The notes under the pieces were generated by a model. It worked only from the letters and a program-made list of their open reading frames with translations. It ran no database searches and had not been told where the DNA came from. A stretch of 64,000 nucleotides of DNA, taken from contig CAZGPG010000001.1 in the NCBI GenBank assembly GCA_964527735.1, positions 186,001-250,000 on the forward strand. The letters run 5' to 3'. How positions within the stretch are numbered: position 1 is the first letter of the stretch; the number at the start of each line of letters is the position of its first letter. The position numbers and the translations under genes are program-made. This DNA is from JBEBVQ01 sp964527735. Lineage in GTDB: Bacteria > Bacteroidota > Bacteroidia > Chitinophagales > Chitinophagaceae. Of this stretch, positions 10,527 through 18,997 are shown one piece after another.

Positions 10527-11365
10527 GCCAATTGCGCTTTAAGACTGAGATCCATACTGACAGCATGATGGATAATCGCCCCCGTAGAAATATAATCGAC
10601 CCCCGTGTGGGCATATTCAACGACATTGTCCAGTGTAATGCCGCCAGAAGCTTCGGTTTCGTAAGCGCCTCCGATCAGTGCGACTGCTTCCTGCAACTGA
10701 CCGGGTGCGTAATTGTCGAGCATGATACGGTGGACGCCACCAACGTCCAGTACTTTTTTCACATCGTCAATGCTGCGGGTTTCTATTTCTATTTTAAGAT
10801 CAAGATGGTGTGTCTGTAAGTATTCATTGGTTTTCAGGATGGCTTTTTCGATGCCGCCGCAATAGTCGATATGGTTGTCCTTGAGCATGATCATATCATA
10901 CAGCCCCATCCTGTGGTTGTACCCGCCCCCGATCCGTACGGCTTCTTTCTCATATTGCCGGAATAATGGTGTTGTTTTGCGGGTGTCAAGGATCTTTGCC
11001 GGATAATCTTTCACCGCATCCACATAGCGCCGGGTGAGGGTAGCGATGCCGCTCATACGCTGCATGCAGTTGAGCGCCAGTCTTTCGGCTTTCAGAATGG
11101 TGTGAATGGCTGCGCTGACTTCAAAAGCAGTATCTCCGGGAGAAACCTTGTCGCCGTCCTGTTTGTGCAGTGTTATTGCTGCAGACGCTTCCAGGAACCT
11201 GAATATTTCCTGTGCCAGCCTGATGCCGGCAATGATGCCTTCTTCTTTTACCTTGAGTACGGCGCTGCCTCTTGCATCAGGGGCTATGCTGGCCAGCGTG
11301 GAATAATCACCGGATCCCATATCCTCTTCCAGTGCGGCTGCAATAAATTCCCGGGTTGTCATCAT
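10523..11365 (-). CDS. nadC: Nicotinate-nucleotide pyrophosphorylase (quinolinate phosphoribosyltransferase)
   Basis: 280 residues. The enzyme converts quinolinate and PRPP to nicotinate mononucleotide, CO2 and pyrophosphate in de novo NAD synthesis. Diagnostic motifs are LDTRKTTP (126-133), GGGYNHRMGLYD (146-157), KDNH (162-165), EIETRS in the middle and SGGITLDN near the C-terminus. Two consecutive ATG codons open the frame (11365 and 11362), so the start is uncertain by one residue. nadA and nadB are not in the window. The stop overlaps the lipid-kinase start. Confidence 0.95.
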   Translation of the reverse strand: MMTTREFIAAALEEDMGSGDYSTLASIAPDARGSAVLKVKEEGIIAGIRLAQEIFRFLEASAAITLHKQDGDKVSPGDTAFEVSAAIHTILKAERLALNCMQRMSGIATLTRRYVDAVKDYPAKILDTRKTTPLFRQYEKEAVRIGGGYNHRMGLYDMIMLKDNHIDYCGGIEKAILKTNEYLQTHHLDLKIEIETRSIDDVKKVLDVGGVHRIMLDNYAPGQLQEAVALIGGAYETEASGGITLDNVVEYAHTGVDYISTGAIIHHAVSMDLSLKAQLA

Positions 11366-11401
11366 GATATTGTGGAATAATATGGTTGCAAAGATAACCT
11401 G

Positions 11402-12625
11402 TTATTGATTGCGCCATATCAGACATCCATCGCCATAGCTCAGGAATCTGAATGGGTGCGTGAGGGCGTAATCATACATTTTTCGCCAACCTGGCCCGGC
11501 AAATGCCGCCACGAGCAGCAGCAGGGTAGAGCGGGGCTGATGGAAATTGGTGACAAGCCCGGTTACGACACGGAAGGCGTACCCCGGTGCGATCAGTAGC
11601 TGTGTCCGGGTCATCAATCTTCCGTTGTGCTTTTCCCGCACCCATGTCTGCAGGCATTGCAATGATGCTGCAGTGCTGTGTTGCACGGATTGCCCGTACG
11701 GCTCCCATTGTGAAACGGCAATGCCGTGCACATCCGGTTCCTGTCCGTTCATCAGCCGGTTTCCTATCCAGTAGAGGCTTTCCAGCGTACGCAATGTAGT
11801 GGTGCCGGTGGCTACAATATTTTTATCGAGATGATTGATGACCGTGGTAATCTGCCGGTCGGTGATCTTAATCCACTCGGCGTGCATGGTATGTTCTTCC
11901 ATACGCTCCGACTTCACCGGACGGAAGGTGCCGGCGCCTACGTGGAGTGTAATAAATTCGGTCTGTACTTGTTGCTGCTCCAGGCTATGCAATACTTCCG
12001 GTGTAAAGTGCAGACCGGCCGTTGGTGCGGCCACGCTCCCGGCATCGGCGGCAAAGACAGTCTGGTATCTTTCGGAGTCTTCGGGTTGGGATGCCCTGCC
12101 CAGATAGGGCGGTAGCGGCACCTTGCCGCAATGTTCCAGTATCTCGGAGAAACTGAGTTGTTCGTTATCCCAGGACAGTCCAATGCTGATATGATCGCCT
12201 TTATGTTCGAGATATTGTGCGGATAATGTAAAGCCCATTTCCGGGCAGGGGAGTGTCAGTACAATATCCTTCTTCCATTTGGCAGCGCCGCCGACCAGGC
12301 AATTCCAGGTGACAGCTCCGTGCATGGCTAATGCTGCCTGGATATCCGGGTAGCGTTCATCCGGCTCCAGGCAGAAGATCTCTATTAGCCCGCCTGTGGG
12401 TTTACGGAACAGCAGGCGTGCGTGTACTACGCGGGTGCGGTTGAAGACCATTAGTGAACCTGCAGGAATATGGCTGGAGATATTCCGGTAAATGTCTTCC
12501 GATATTTCATCGTTCTGATAAATCAGCAACCGGGCAGTGTCGCGGATCTCTGCCGGGTGCCGGGCAATTTTTTCATCGGGCAGTTCGTAGGTGTAGTCTT
12601 CGATACGGATATGCCGTGGGTGCAT
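11402..12625 (-). CDS. queA: S-adenosylmethionine:tRNA ribosyltransferase-isomerase
   Basis: 407 residues, longer than the roughly 350 of the E. coli enzyme and in keeping with the longer Bacteroidota form. QueA moves the ribosyl group of SAM to preQ1 in tRNA, giving epoxyqueuosine at position 34. Recognised motifs are YELPDEKIARHP at the N-terminus, VFNRTRVVHARL, APTAGLHFTPE, LHVGAGTFRPV, HAEWIKI, TGTTTLRTLES and the C-terminal TNFHQPRSTLLLLVAAF. The next pathway enzyme, queG, lies at 46109-47044 in this window. The gene is 9 bp downstream of the dGTPase-like gene. Confidence 0.95.
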   Translation of the reverse strand: MHPRHIRIEDYTYELPDEKIARHPAEIRDTARLLIYQNDEISEDIYRNISSHIPAGSLMVFNRTRVVHARLLFRKPTGGLIEIFCLEPDERYPDIQAALAMHGAVTWNCLVGGAAKWKKDIVLTLPCPEMGFTLSAQYLEHKGDHISIGLSWDNEQLSFSEILEHCGKVPLPPYLGRASQPEDSERYQTVFAADAGSVAAPTAGLHFTPEVLHSLEQQQVQTEFITLHVGAGTFRPVKSERMEEHTMHAEWIKITDRQITTVINHLDKNIVATGTTTLRTLESLYWIGNRLMNGQEPDVHGIAVSQWEPYGQSVQHSTAASLQCLQTWVREKHNGRLMTRTQLLIAPGYAFRVVTGLVTNFHQPRSTLLLLVAAFAGPGWRKMYDYALTHPFRFLSYGDGCLIWRNQ

Positions 12626-12634
12626 GGGGCCTGT

Positions 12635-14029
12635 TTACAGGGTTAACGTATTAGCTGAAATGCCGGTGATCTTCCGGTACAGATCTATGGCATAGAGATC
12701 GGTCATGCCGGAAATATAGTCTACAACACTTTGTATGTCGTGGTATAGTGTTTCCGGTTTTCCGGTAAAGGGAAATTGCTCCGGCAGCAGTTGCAGCAGC
12801 TTGGCCGATTTTGTTTCGCGCGGGTGCAGGGCTGCATGGACAAATTCCCGGAGCAAACCGCCGATGACGTTATACCCGGCGATCTCAATTTCTACAACCG
12901 ACCGGTGATTGTAGATATGCTTTACGGAGAATTTATTGATCTGGTCGATCAACGCACAGGCATCCGGCGGCAGGCATGCCAGCAGATCTTTCTCCAGTGT
13001 TCCTGCCAGCAGCCCGCTTTCGTGATCCAGGAAAGCCTGTGTCAGCTTACCGACCATCAGCCCGATCCATTTGGCACGGATAAACTGTACCTTCTGATTG
13101 TCGTCGGAAATATTGCCGAGCTTTTTGTGTACATAGTCAATGCCGTTGTATCCAGTTTCCTGTTCGAAAAATGGCAGGAACAGATTGCATAATTTTTCGT
13201 AGGAAACAATATGCAGCCGGTGGGCGTCTTCCATGTCGATGATGCGGTAGCAGATATCGTCTGCTGCTTCTGTGAGATAGACAAAGGGATGCCGGGTATA
13301 AACCTGCCGGAAGCCATCGCGCTTGGGGATGCCGAGGGTGTCGGCTATCTCTTTGTAGGTGTTTGCTTCGCTGTCGAAGAAGCCGGACTTCTTAGTGGCG
13401 ATGAGTCCGGTGGCTTTGTTGAATCCTTCTTCGGAACTGCAGGGGTATTTGACGATGGCCGCCAGTGTAGCGTACGTGAGCTTATAACCGCCGGGTTCTT
13501 TTTCGTTGAAGCTGTGTGTAAGGATGCGTAGTGCATTCGCATTTCCTTCAAACAGCTCAAAATCCTTGCGCTGGCTTTCTGTGAGGTGGTCGTGTAGTGC
13601 TTTTCTGATGCTTTCGTCCGCTTCGGTAAAGAACGTGCGTATGGCATATTCCCCGGAATGACCGAAGGGCGGGTTGCCGATATCGTGTGCCAGGCAGGCT
13701 GCGGCGATTACAGAAGGCAGCTCGTATTTATAGAACTCCCGGAATCCCTCAGATTCATGGGCATATTTGTCGGCGATGGCGTCGCCCACAGCCTTGCCAA
13801 GGGAACGGCCTACGGAAGCCACTTCGAGGCTGTGTGTCAGTCGGTTGTGTACGAATACGGCGCCGGGGAGGGGGAAGACCTGTGTTTTGTTTTGCAGTCT
13901 GCGGAAGGCCGATGCGAAGATAATCCGGTCATAATCCCGCAGGAAGGAAGTGCGTACCTGGTCGGGATTATTATTTTTTTGTTCCGGGTCGCCTGTCCGT
14001 CGTGCGCTGTATAATGCGTGCCAGTTCAT
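12635..14029 (-). CDS. dGTP triphosphohydrolase-like HD-domain protein
   Basis: 464 residues. HD-superfamily metal ligands are visible at H66 in NRLTHSLEV and at H115-D116 in CLAHDIGNPPFGHSGE. The N-terminal FASAFRRLQNKTQVFPL is the signature of the Dgt/dNTPase family. Members hydrolyse dGTP, and often other dNTPs after allosteric activation, to deoxynucleoside and tripolyphosphate; some restrict phage by draining dNTPs. Substrate range cannot be told from the sequence. A CATCTTTGC element just upstream of the ATG on the minus strand resembles a -7 box but sits too close for a leadered transcript. Confidence 0.9.
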   Translation of the reverse strand: MNWHALYSARRTGDPEQKNNNPDQVRTSFLRDYDRIIFASAFRRLQNKTQVFPLPGAVFVHNRLTHSLEVASVGRSLGKAVGDAIADKYAHESEGFREFYKYELPSVIAAACLAHDIGNPPFGHSGEYAIRTFFTEADESIRKALHDHLTESQRKDFELFEGNANALRILTHSFNEKEPGGYKLTYATLAAIVKYPCSSEEGFNKATGLIATKKSGFFDSEANTYKEIADTLGIPKRDGFRQVYTRHPFVYLTEAADDICYRIIDMEDAHRLHIVSYEKLCNLFLPFFEQETGYNGIDYVHKKLGNISDDNQKVQFIRAKWIGLMVGKLTQAFLDHESGLLAGTLEKDLLACLPPDACALIDQINKFSVKHIYNHRSVVEIEIAGYNVIGGLLREFVHAALHPRETKSAKLLQLLPEQFPFTGKPETLYHDIQSVVDYISGMTDLYAIDLYRKITGISANTLTL

Positions 14030-14118
14030 CGTGCAAAGATGCGATTTTTATGCGCGTTGGCATACAGGTGGTGTTTTGTTCTGTAGAGATACTTTGTGTT
14101 AATAGTCGGGCGTGGGGA

Positions 14119-15117
14119 TCAGTTATTCTTTGTCAGTCTTTTAATATCCTCTTCAATCTCTTGCAGGCTTTGTTCTTTTTCAATAGCCTTTTGCGCAATG
14201 CGGTATTTCTCAAACTCGGCTTCCGATTTTTTCAACGCCGCTTCATGACTGATTTTCCCTGCGTGGGTAAGTAACTCCCTGCCGTTGAGCTGCAATATGG
14301 CATCCAGGCGTTCTATCCAGTCTTTCATATACATGGGCTGGTGTTGCTGTGCCATGGTTTCGGCAAAGGCAAGGTATTGTTCTGCCAATAAACCAAGCAA
14401 TTTCATTTCATCTTCGTCCAGGTAGTTTTTGGCAATGCTTACATCCGATTTTTTAATAGCAACGCCTTTCTTGTCATAGGACTGCATGCCCAGCAACGGC
14501 AGGCCGGCATCTACCCGCCTGTAGACCAGTTCGGCAGCCGTATGCTGGCTGATTGCCCACAGCAGCTTGTTCTGTACCACTTTAAAAAACGCAACGGTTT
14601 TTTCGTCTTTGGGGTCGTAGTCTATGCTGGTGGTATATATATCTTTGATCTTCTGGTAAAAAAGACGCTCCGAAATCCGTATTTCGCGGATACGTTCCTG
14701 TAATTCCGCAAAATAATTCATGGAATTGCCCGACTTGAAGCGGTCGTCATTCAGCACAAAGCCTTTGATGATGTATTCCTTCAGTCTTTGGGTCGCCCAG
14801 ATCCGGAACTGTGTGCCTTGCGGTGATTTTACGCGGTAGCCTACGGAAATGATTACGTCTAAATTGTAATGGTCAATTTCCCGTTCTACGGTTCTGTTCC
14901 CTTCTTGCTGAACTGTTCGGAAATTCCGAACAGTTGCCGAAGGTTCCAACTCGCCTTCCTGAAACACGTTTTTAATATGCTCGCTGATTGTGGCTTTTGA
15001 CTTCTGAAAAAGTTCACAAATCTGAGCCTGTGTCAGCCAAACGGTTTCTTCTTCCAGGCGGACATCAATTTTTATGTTGCCGTCTTTATTTTGGTATATC
15101 TGGATTTCGCTGTTCAT
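14119..15117 (-). CDS. RhuM family protein
   Basis: 332 residues matching the RhuM (virulence RhuM) family. The N-terminus has a helix-turn-helix-like segment, WLTQAQICELFQKSKATISE (about 28-47), followed by REIDHYNLDVIISVGYRV and GTQFRIWATQRLKEYI, the family's most conserved block. The C-terminal third is helical and charged. The function of the family is not established. Members occur in Salmonella pathogenicity island 3 and scattered beside restriction or toxin genes. Here the gene stands alone between a dGTPase-like gene and a repeat-rich gap, which suggests an accessory gene. Confidence 0.85.
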   Translation of the reverse strand: MNSEIQIYQNKDGNIKIDVRLEEETVWLTQAQICELFQKSKATISEHIKNVFQEGELEPSATVRNFRTVQQEGNRTVEREIDHYNLDVIISVGYRVKSPQGTQFRIWATQRLKEYIIKGFVLNDDRFKSGNSMNYFAELQERIREIRISERLFYQKIKDIYTTSIDYDPKDEKTVAFFKVVQNKLLWAISQHTAAELVYRRVDAGLPLLGMQSYDKKGVAIKKSDVSIAKNYLDEDEMKLLGLLAEQYLAFAETMAQQHQPMYMKDWIERLDAILQLNGRELLTHAGKISHEAALKKSEAEFEKYRIAQKAIEKEQSLQEIEEDIKRLTKNN

Positions 15118-15350
15118 ATCGCTGCAGTTTTATCGTTTCACTTGTTCCCGCTTTTGTGTTATGTGCATGTTTGGAGATAAAGGTACAAAAAACTGATTAA
15201 CAAATTATTATGACACAAAAAAGAACAGGAAATTTACAAAAAAGTGATTCCTGAAAGGCCATGAACCTGATAATAAAATCATTGATCCGTAAAATATCGT
15301 AGGGGCGAAAAAAAATCACTATTGTCCGGGAAAAATATCAGGCATGCATC

Positions 15351-15545
15351 TGCTCCGTAGGAGCGGCCGGTTTATAGCAAACAAATACAACACACGTCGG
15401 CTCCGTAGGTGCCTCCCTGTTCGGGCTGGATATGCTATATGTAGTTAATAATCACCCTCATACGGTAGGTCATAAACGGGACACCCCTACGGGGTGGTCT
15501 TTATGGATATCTTGCGTTCTATAAACGGGGCGCTCCTACGGAGCG
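15351..15545. repeat. Cluster of four REP-like palindromic units
   Basis: The units lie at 15351-15377 and 15399-15420 (minus orientation) and at 15471-15497 and 15519-15545 (plus orientation). In the plus orientation each reads roughly ATAAACGGG, two bases, then a palindrome with core CTCCTACGGAG. The core is exact in two units and altered on both sides in another (CCCCTACGGGG), so pairing is kept. Two head-out and two head-in copies make a larger inverted arrangement able to fold as nested hairpins. Confidence 0.7.
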
Positions 15546-15800
15546 AAACTCATTGGAGTATACAATAGCAGGCCCCCTGTTTGTAAAAATGTCTGAAACA
15601 ATCTACGGTTGTACGTTACAGACGTTCTCTTAAAACTTCCCCGGACAGTAGTGAAAAAAAAATCGCCCTATACCATCCCGGATCATTCAGGCCAATATGA
15701 TAGGGCACAATGTTGATTCCATTCGATGAGCAAATGTTCCGGGGTGTTTATTCAATTGGGGGGATTTTATTTGATTGGGCGAATGATCAATCACGGACGG

Positions 15801-15844
15801 TGTATATAGGATGTATATAGGGTGTATATAGGATGTATATAAGG
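15801..15844. repeat. Four tandem 11-bp TATATA units
   Basis: Unit TGTATATAGGR starts at 15801, 15812, 15823 and 15834, and the last copy has one change. It lies 34 bp beyond the stop of the APC transporter gene. The 11-bp spacing nearly matches one DNA helical turn, so the flexible TATATA steps would face one side. Confidence 0.85.
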
Positions 15845-15878
15845 TAGCCATAGGGTAAGAAAACTGGTTCCTATACCG

Positions 15879-17309
15879 TCACACTCCCCTGTACTTTCTC
15901 TTCCAATAATAATAAAACGGCAGCCCCGAAAAAATGAGTATCAGGCCGATGATCGATTTCTCCGGTGATTCCACAAATGTGACGCCGAGCAGCAGCACGC
16001 AAAACAGGGTGAAAATGACCGGAACGAAAGGATAGCCTAAGGTCTTGTAGGGACGGTGCAGGTCTTTTTTCCTTCTTCTCAGAATAATGACACCAAATAC
16101 GATCAGCCCGTAAAAAACAAAAGCCGCAATGATCACCAGGTCGGTCAGCAGATCGAAAGAGCCGGAGAAGACCAGGATACAACCCCAGATACATTGCAAT
16201 ATCAACGAATTGGCAGGAGTGCTATGCTTGCTGTGCGTCCGCCCGATGTTTTTGAAAAATAATCCTTTTTGTGCCATGGCGTAGTATATCCGTGAAGAAA
16301 CCAGGATCGTGGCATTGGTACAACCGAGTGTTGAAACCAGGATCATGGCGCTGATTACATAGGCGCCGCCGTTCCCGAACATTTTATCCACTACCAGTAC
16401 AGCGGCTATTTTATTCTCGTCAAGGCTGATCTCGGCCAGCATCTCCTGTACCGGCAGTACATAGAGATACGCCGCATTGATCAGCAGGTAAAGCGTGATG
16501 ATAATCAGCATGCCGATGGTCATGGCCCTGGGGATATTCTTTTCCGGCTGATGGAGCTCTTCACCTATAAAGCCCAGCGCCAGCCAGCCTTCGTACGCCC
16601 AGAAGGCATGACGCATGGCAATGACCATAGCCCCGCACATACCCAGAAAGCCAAGCTCTCCAATATGAAAGGCAGGTGTGGCGAAGGTCCCGGCACTACC
16701 GGTAGCACTTCCGAAGGCTACGCCGGTAATAGTCAGTATACATAGTATGATGATCACGGTAAAGACCATGCTCAGGTTGCCGCCACGCTTCGCCCCTCGT
16801 ATATTGACAATGGTGAGCAGGATAATGAGCAGGCAGGCGACTAATTTGCCGCCTATGTTTTCGAATGGTTTGATGATGCCTAAAAAGCTGACGGAGCTAA
16901 TATCACCGGACAATTGTGGCAGGGGAATGAAAGTGGAGAGCGCGCCGGCAAAGACGAAGGCGATCGACGAAATAGCCGCGGTCTGGATAACGGTAAATGA
17001 CGCCCAGCCGTAAAGGAATGAAACAGGTTTGCCGTAGATTTTTTCGAGCCAGGAGAATGGCCCGCCGGAATCAGGATATAATGTCCCCAATTCGGCAATG
17101 CTCCACATGCCGAACAGTGTGAGCAATCCGGCCAAAGCAAATCCGATAATGACCAGGTAAGGCGCGCCCAGCACATCCGCCATGGGGGCCACTTTCTTGA
17201 ACACGCCTGACCCGACGATGGTGCTGATAACGATGATGACGGCCATCTTCAGGCCGAAAGATCTTTTTAATCCCAGGGAAGCGGTGTTGTGTACAGGTTC
17301 TTGGTTCAT
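15879..17309 (-). CDS. APC family amino acid permease
   Basis: 476 residues with about 12 hydrophobic segments. The first carries IVGSGVFKKVAPM, the unwound substrate-binding helix motif (IxxGIF type) of APC transporters; SGGPFSWLEKIYG follows TM2. FWAYEGWLALGFIGEEL in the middle matches the LAT/serine-threonine exchanger branch. It most likely moves an amino acid across the inner membrane; the substrate is not clear. It ends a minus-strand set csaA, cupin, permease with gaps of 7-9 bp. Confidence 0.9.
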   Translation of the reverse strand: MNQEPVHNTASLGLKRSFGLKMAVIIVISTIVGSGVFKKVAPMADVLGAPYLVIIGFALAGLLTLFGMWSIAELGTLYPDSGGPFSWLEKIYGKPVSFLYGWASFTVIQTAAISSIAFVFAGALSTFIPLPQLSGDISSVSFLGIIKPFENIGGKLVACLLIILLTIVNIRGAKRGGNLSMVFTVIIILCILTITGVAFGSATGSAGTFATPAFHIGELGFLGMCGAMVIAMRHAFWAYEGWLALGFIGEELHQPEKNIPRAMTIGMLIIITLYLLINAAYLYVLPVQEMLAEISLDENKIAAVLVVDKMFGNGGAYVISAMILVSTLGCTNATILVSSRIYYAMAQKGLFFKNIGRTHSKHSTPANSLILQCIWGCILVFSGSFDLLTDLVIIAAFVFYGLIVFGVIILRRRKKDLHRPYKTLGYPFVPVIFTLFCVLLLGVTFVESPEKSIIGLILIFSGLPFYYYWKRKYRGV

Positions 17310-17318
17310 TTAGAAAAT

Positions 17319-17684
17319 TCAGATGTTTTCAGGATGATCGCGGGTAAGTTCGTTTCTCGTATCGCCGGTATTAAGGGTGGAAGCGGGCTCAAAAAGCATA
17401 ACGGCCACTTCCTGATCGGCCACGGGTCTGTGCTCTACGCCTTTGGGCACGATTATAAACTCATGCTCTTCCAGGGTAATGGTCTTGTCCCGGAATTCCA
17501 TATTGAACTGCCCTTCCAGCACATAAAACATTTCGTCTTCGTTATCATGCTTGTGCCAGACAAATGTGCCCTGGAATTTTACGAGCTTTACCTGTTGTCC
17601 GTTCAGTTCGCCGATGATCCTGGGATTCCAGTGGTCGTGAAACAGCGATAGCTTGTCTGCGATGTTGATTTTTTCCGGTAGCAT
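17319..17684 (-). CDS. Single-domain cupin protein
   Basis: 121 residues with both cupin motifs. The first, HKHDNEDEMFYVLEGQFNM, supplies two His and one Glu metal ligands. The second is IVPKGVEHRP. The fold holds a metal in a small beta-barrel; many such proteins are dioxygenases, isomerases or sensors, and no specific role can be assigned. It lies 7 bp after csaA and 9 bp before the permease, so one transcript is likely. Confidence 0.85.
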   Translation of the reverse strand: MLPEKINIADKLSLFHDHWNPRIIGELNGQQVKLVKFQGTFVWHKHDNEDEMFYVLEGQFNMEFRDKTITLEEHEFIIVPKGVEHRPVADQEVAVMLFEPASTLNTGDTRNELTRDHPENI

Positions 17685-17691
17685 ATTCCGT

Positions 17692-18036
17692 TTACCCTAT
17701 TCTTAATCCGTTCTGTACGGGCTTATCTGTTACTAATAGCGTTACTTCATCTCCATTCATTACACCGAGTACAAGGCATTCACTTTGTATGGTTGCTATT
17801 TGTTTGGGAGGAAAGTTAATTACTGCAATAACCTGTTTGCCCGTAAGCTCTTCGGGTGCATATAGCTTTGTTATTTGTGCTGATGATTTCCGGATCCCGT
17901 AATCGCCAAAATCAACTATGAGCTTATAAGCCGGCTTCCTGGCTTCTTTGAATACCCCGGCGCTTAATATAGTTCCTGTCCGGATCTCCACTTTTGAGAA
18001 ATCGTCCCAGGTTATGCTTGCTTCGGTGTGTGCCAT
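17692..18036 (-). CDS. csaA: CsaA-like tRNA-binding domain protein
   Basis: 114 residues, a stand-alone OB-fold EMAP/tRNA-binding domain. WDDFSKVEIRTGTIL, AYKLIVDFG, KSSAQIT and VINFPPKQIATIQSECLVLG match CsaA, which in Bacillus is a secretion-related chaperone and binds tRNA-like ligands. The length equals the family norm (about 110). It is first in the minus-strand set with the cupin and permease, and divergent from the monooxygenase-like gene at 18151. Confidence 0.9.
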   Translation of the reverse strand: MAHTEASITWDDFSKVEIRTGTILSAGVFKEARKPAYKLIVDFGDYGIRKSSAQITKLYAPEELTGKQVIAVINFPPKQIATIQSECLVLGVMNGDEVTLLVTDKPVQNGLRIG

Positions 18037-18150
18037 ATTTTTTAAATGGTTTGCATATTACTGTAAATGTATAAAATGAGATGGTAATGGAGGTTGTTGT
18101 TCCCCTGGTGCAATTGTTTTTCTTGTATCTTTCCGCCGAAAAAACAAGCA

Positions 18151-18459
18151 ATGGCTAAATATCTGTTACACGGCAGCCTGGCTGCTGCCGAAGGGAAAGG
18201 AACGCAATTATCCGCGATACTCCTCGAGGCCGCTGCGCTGGTATCCACGGCCAAAGGGTGCCGGGCTTATGTGGTCAGCCGTGTGGCGGACGAGCCGGAC
18301 ACTGTCTGGGTTACAGAGATTTGGGACAGCAAGGAAGATCACGACCAGTCGCTGCAATTGCCTGGCGTCCGGGAACTGATCGGGAAAGCCATGCCCATCC
18401 TGGCCGGGCAGCCTCAAAAGGGGCAGGAGCTGGAAATCCTTGGCGGAAAGTACGAATAA
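18151..18459 (+). CDS. Antibiotic biosynthesis monooxygenase-like (ABM fold) protein
   Basis: 102 residues. The ATG at 18151 fits the family N-terminus (MAKYLLHGSLAAAEGKG); the longer frame from 18094 adds a Cys-rich non-conserved piece. VSTAKGCRAYVVSRVADEPDTVWVTEIWDS and a later PILAG are typical of the dimeric ferredoxin-like ABM fold of quinol monooxygenases and small heme-degrading or stress proteins. No cofactor site is recognisable, so the reaction is unknown. It ends 100 bp before the rpsJ start and 31 bp before the S10 promoter. Confidence 0.8.
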   Translation: MAKYLLHGSLAAAEGKGTQLSAILLEAAALVSTAKGCRAYVVSRVADEPDTVWVTEIWDSKEDHDQSLQLPGVRELIGKAMPILAGQPQKGQELEILGGKYE

Positions 18460-18490
18460 GCAGAAATTCAAAAACTTTCTTTTAAAAAAT

Positions 18491-18521
18491 TTTGTCAATA
18501 AAAAAGTACGCGCTACCTTTG
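18491..18521 (+). promoter_or_regulatory. Consensus Bacteroidota promoter of the S10-spc operon
   Basis: TTTG at 18491-18494, a 19-bp spacer, then TACCTTTG at 18514-18521, an exact match to the -33/-7 consensus TTTG-N19-TAnnTTTG used by the Bacteroidota primary sigma factor. Transcription would start near 18527-18529, about 31 nt before the rpsJ ATG. Confidence 0.88.
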
Positions 18522-18559
18522 CAGTCCCAAAATTTACGGGTTAGAAGATATTTATAAGT

Positions 18560-18865
18560 ATGTCACAGCGTATCAGAATCAAACTGAAATCTTACGACCA
18601 TAACCTGGTGGATAAGTCGGCAGAGAAAATCGTGAAAACGGTGCGCAATACAGGAGCAGTGGTTACAGGCCCTATTCCTTTGCCTACCGAGAAGAAGATC
18701 TTTACAGTGTTGCGTTCTCCCCACGTGAACAAAAAATCACGTGAGCAGTTCCAGTTGTGCACCCACAAGCGCCTGCTGGATATATACACTTCTTCTTCCC
18801 GTACCGTAGACGCGCTTTCCAAGCTCGATCTGCCGAGTGGGGTGGAAGTTGAGATCAAGGCCTGA
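18560..18865 (+). CDS. rpsJ: 30S ribosomal protein S10
   Basis: 101 residues, standard length, first gene of the S10-spc cluster. RIRIKLKSYDHNLVDKSAEK at the N-terminus and HKRLLDIYTSSSRTVDAL near the C-terminus are diagnostic. In other bacteria it also acts as NusE in antitermination. A 132-bp gap precedes rplC and contains a CCCGG/CCGGG hairpin at 18953-18975; the gap is long for this position and could form a regulatory leader for rplC. Confidence 0.98.
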   Translation: MSQRIRIKLKSYDHNLVDKSAEKIVKTVRNTGAVVTGPIPLPTEKKIFTVLRSPHVNKKSREQFQLCTHKRLLDIYTSSSRTVDALSKLDLPSGVEVEIKA

Positions 18866-18997
18866 CCTGTAAAAGTTTCCTCGCAGTCGCATGATGTGCA
18901 GACGAAAGGTGAGCATGGCAGTTCTTTAAACAACAAATTGAAAACAGTTAATCCCGGCCCTTTGTGGTAACCGGGCGCTTAGCTAAACTATAATAAA

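Larger units (their letters stand above)
15118..15878. other. 760-bp gene-free intergenic zone
   Basis: I see no credible coding frame. It contains four copies of a REP-like palindrome with core CTCCGTAGGAGC (15351-15545), an inverted repeat GCCCTAT/ATAGGGC (15664-15670 and 15700-15706), a partial GGGCGAATGATCA element at 15778-15790 that resembles the palindromes at 52751-52840, and an 11-bp TATATA array (15801-15844). A TACCTTTA string at about 15179-15186 on the minus strand could be a weak -7 box for the RhuM gene. Confidence 0.7.

Noticed and set aside
15351..15545. CRISPR array
   Set aside because: Units are in mixed orientation with irregular spacing, too few and divergent, and no cas gene is present.
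14030..15878. Insertion sequence or integrated island with att sites
   Set aside because: No transposase or integrase, no flanking direct repeats and no adjacent tRNA; only small palindromic repeats are seen.
18866..18997. Classical L4-type or S8-type autoregulatory leader
   Set aside because: The spacer can form a small hairpin, but I cannot match it to a described ribosomal leader structure.
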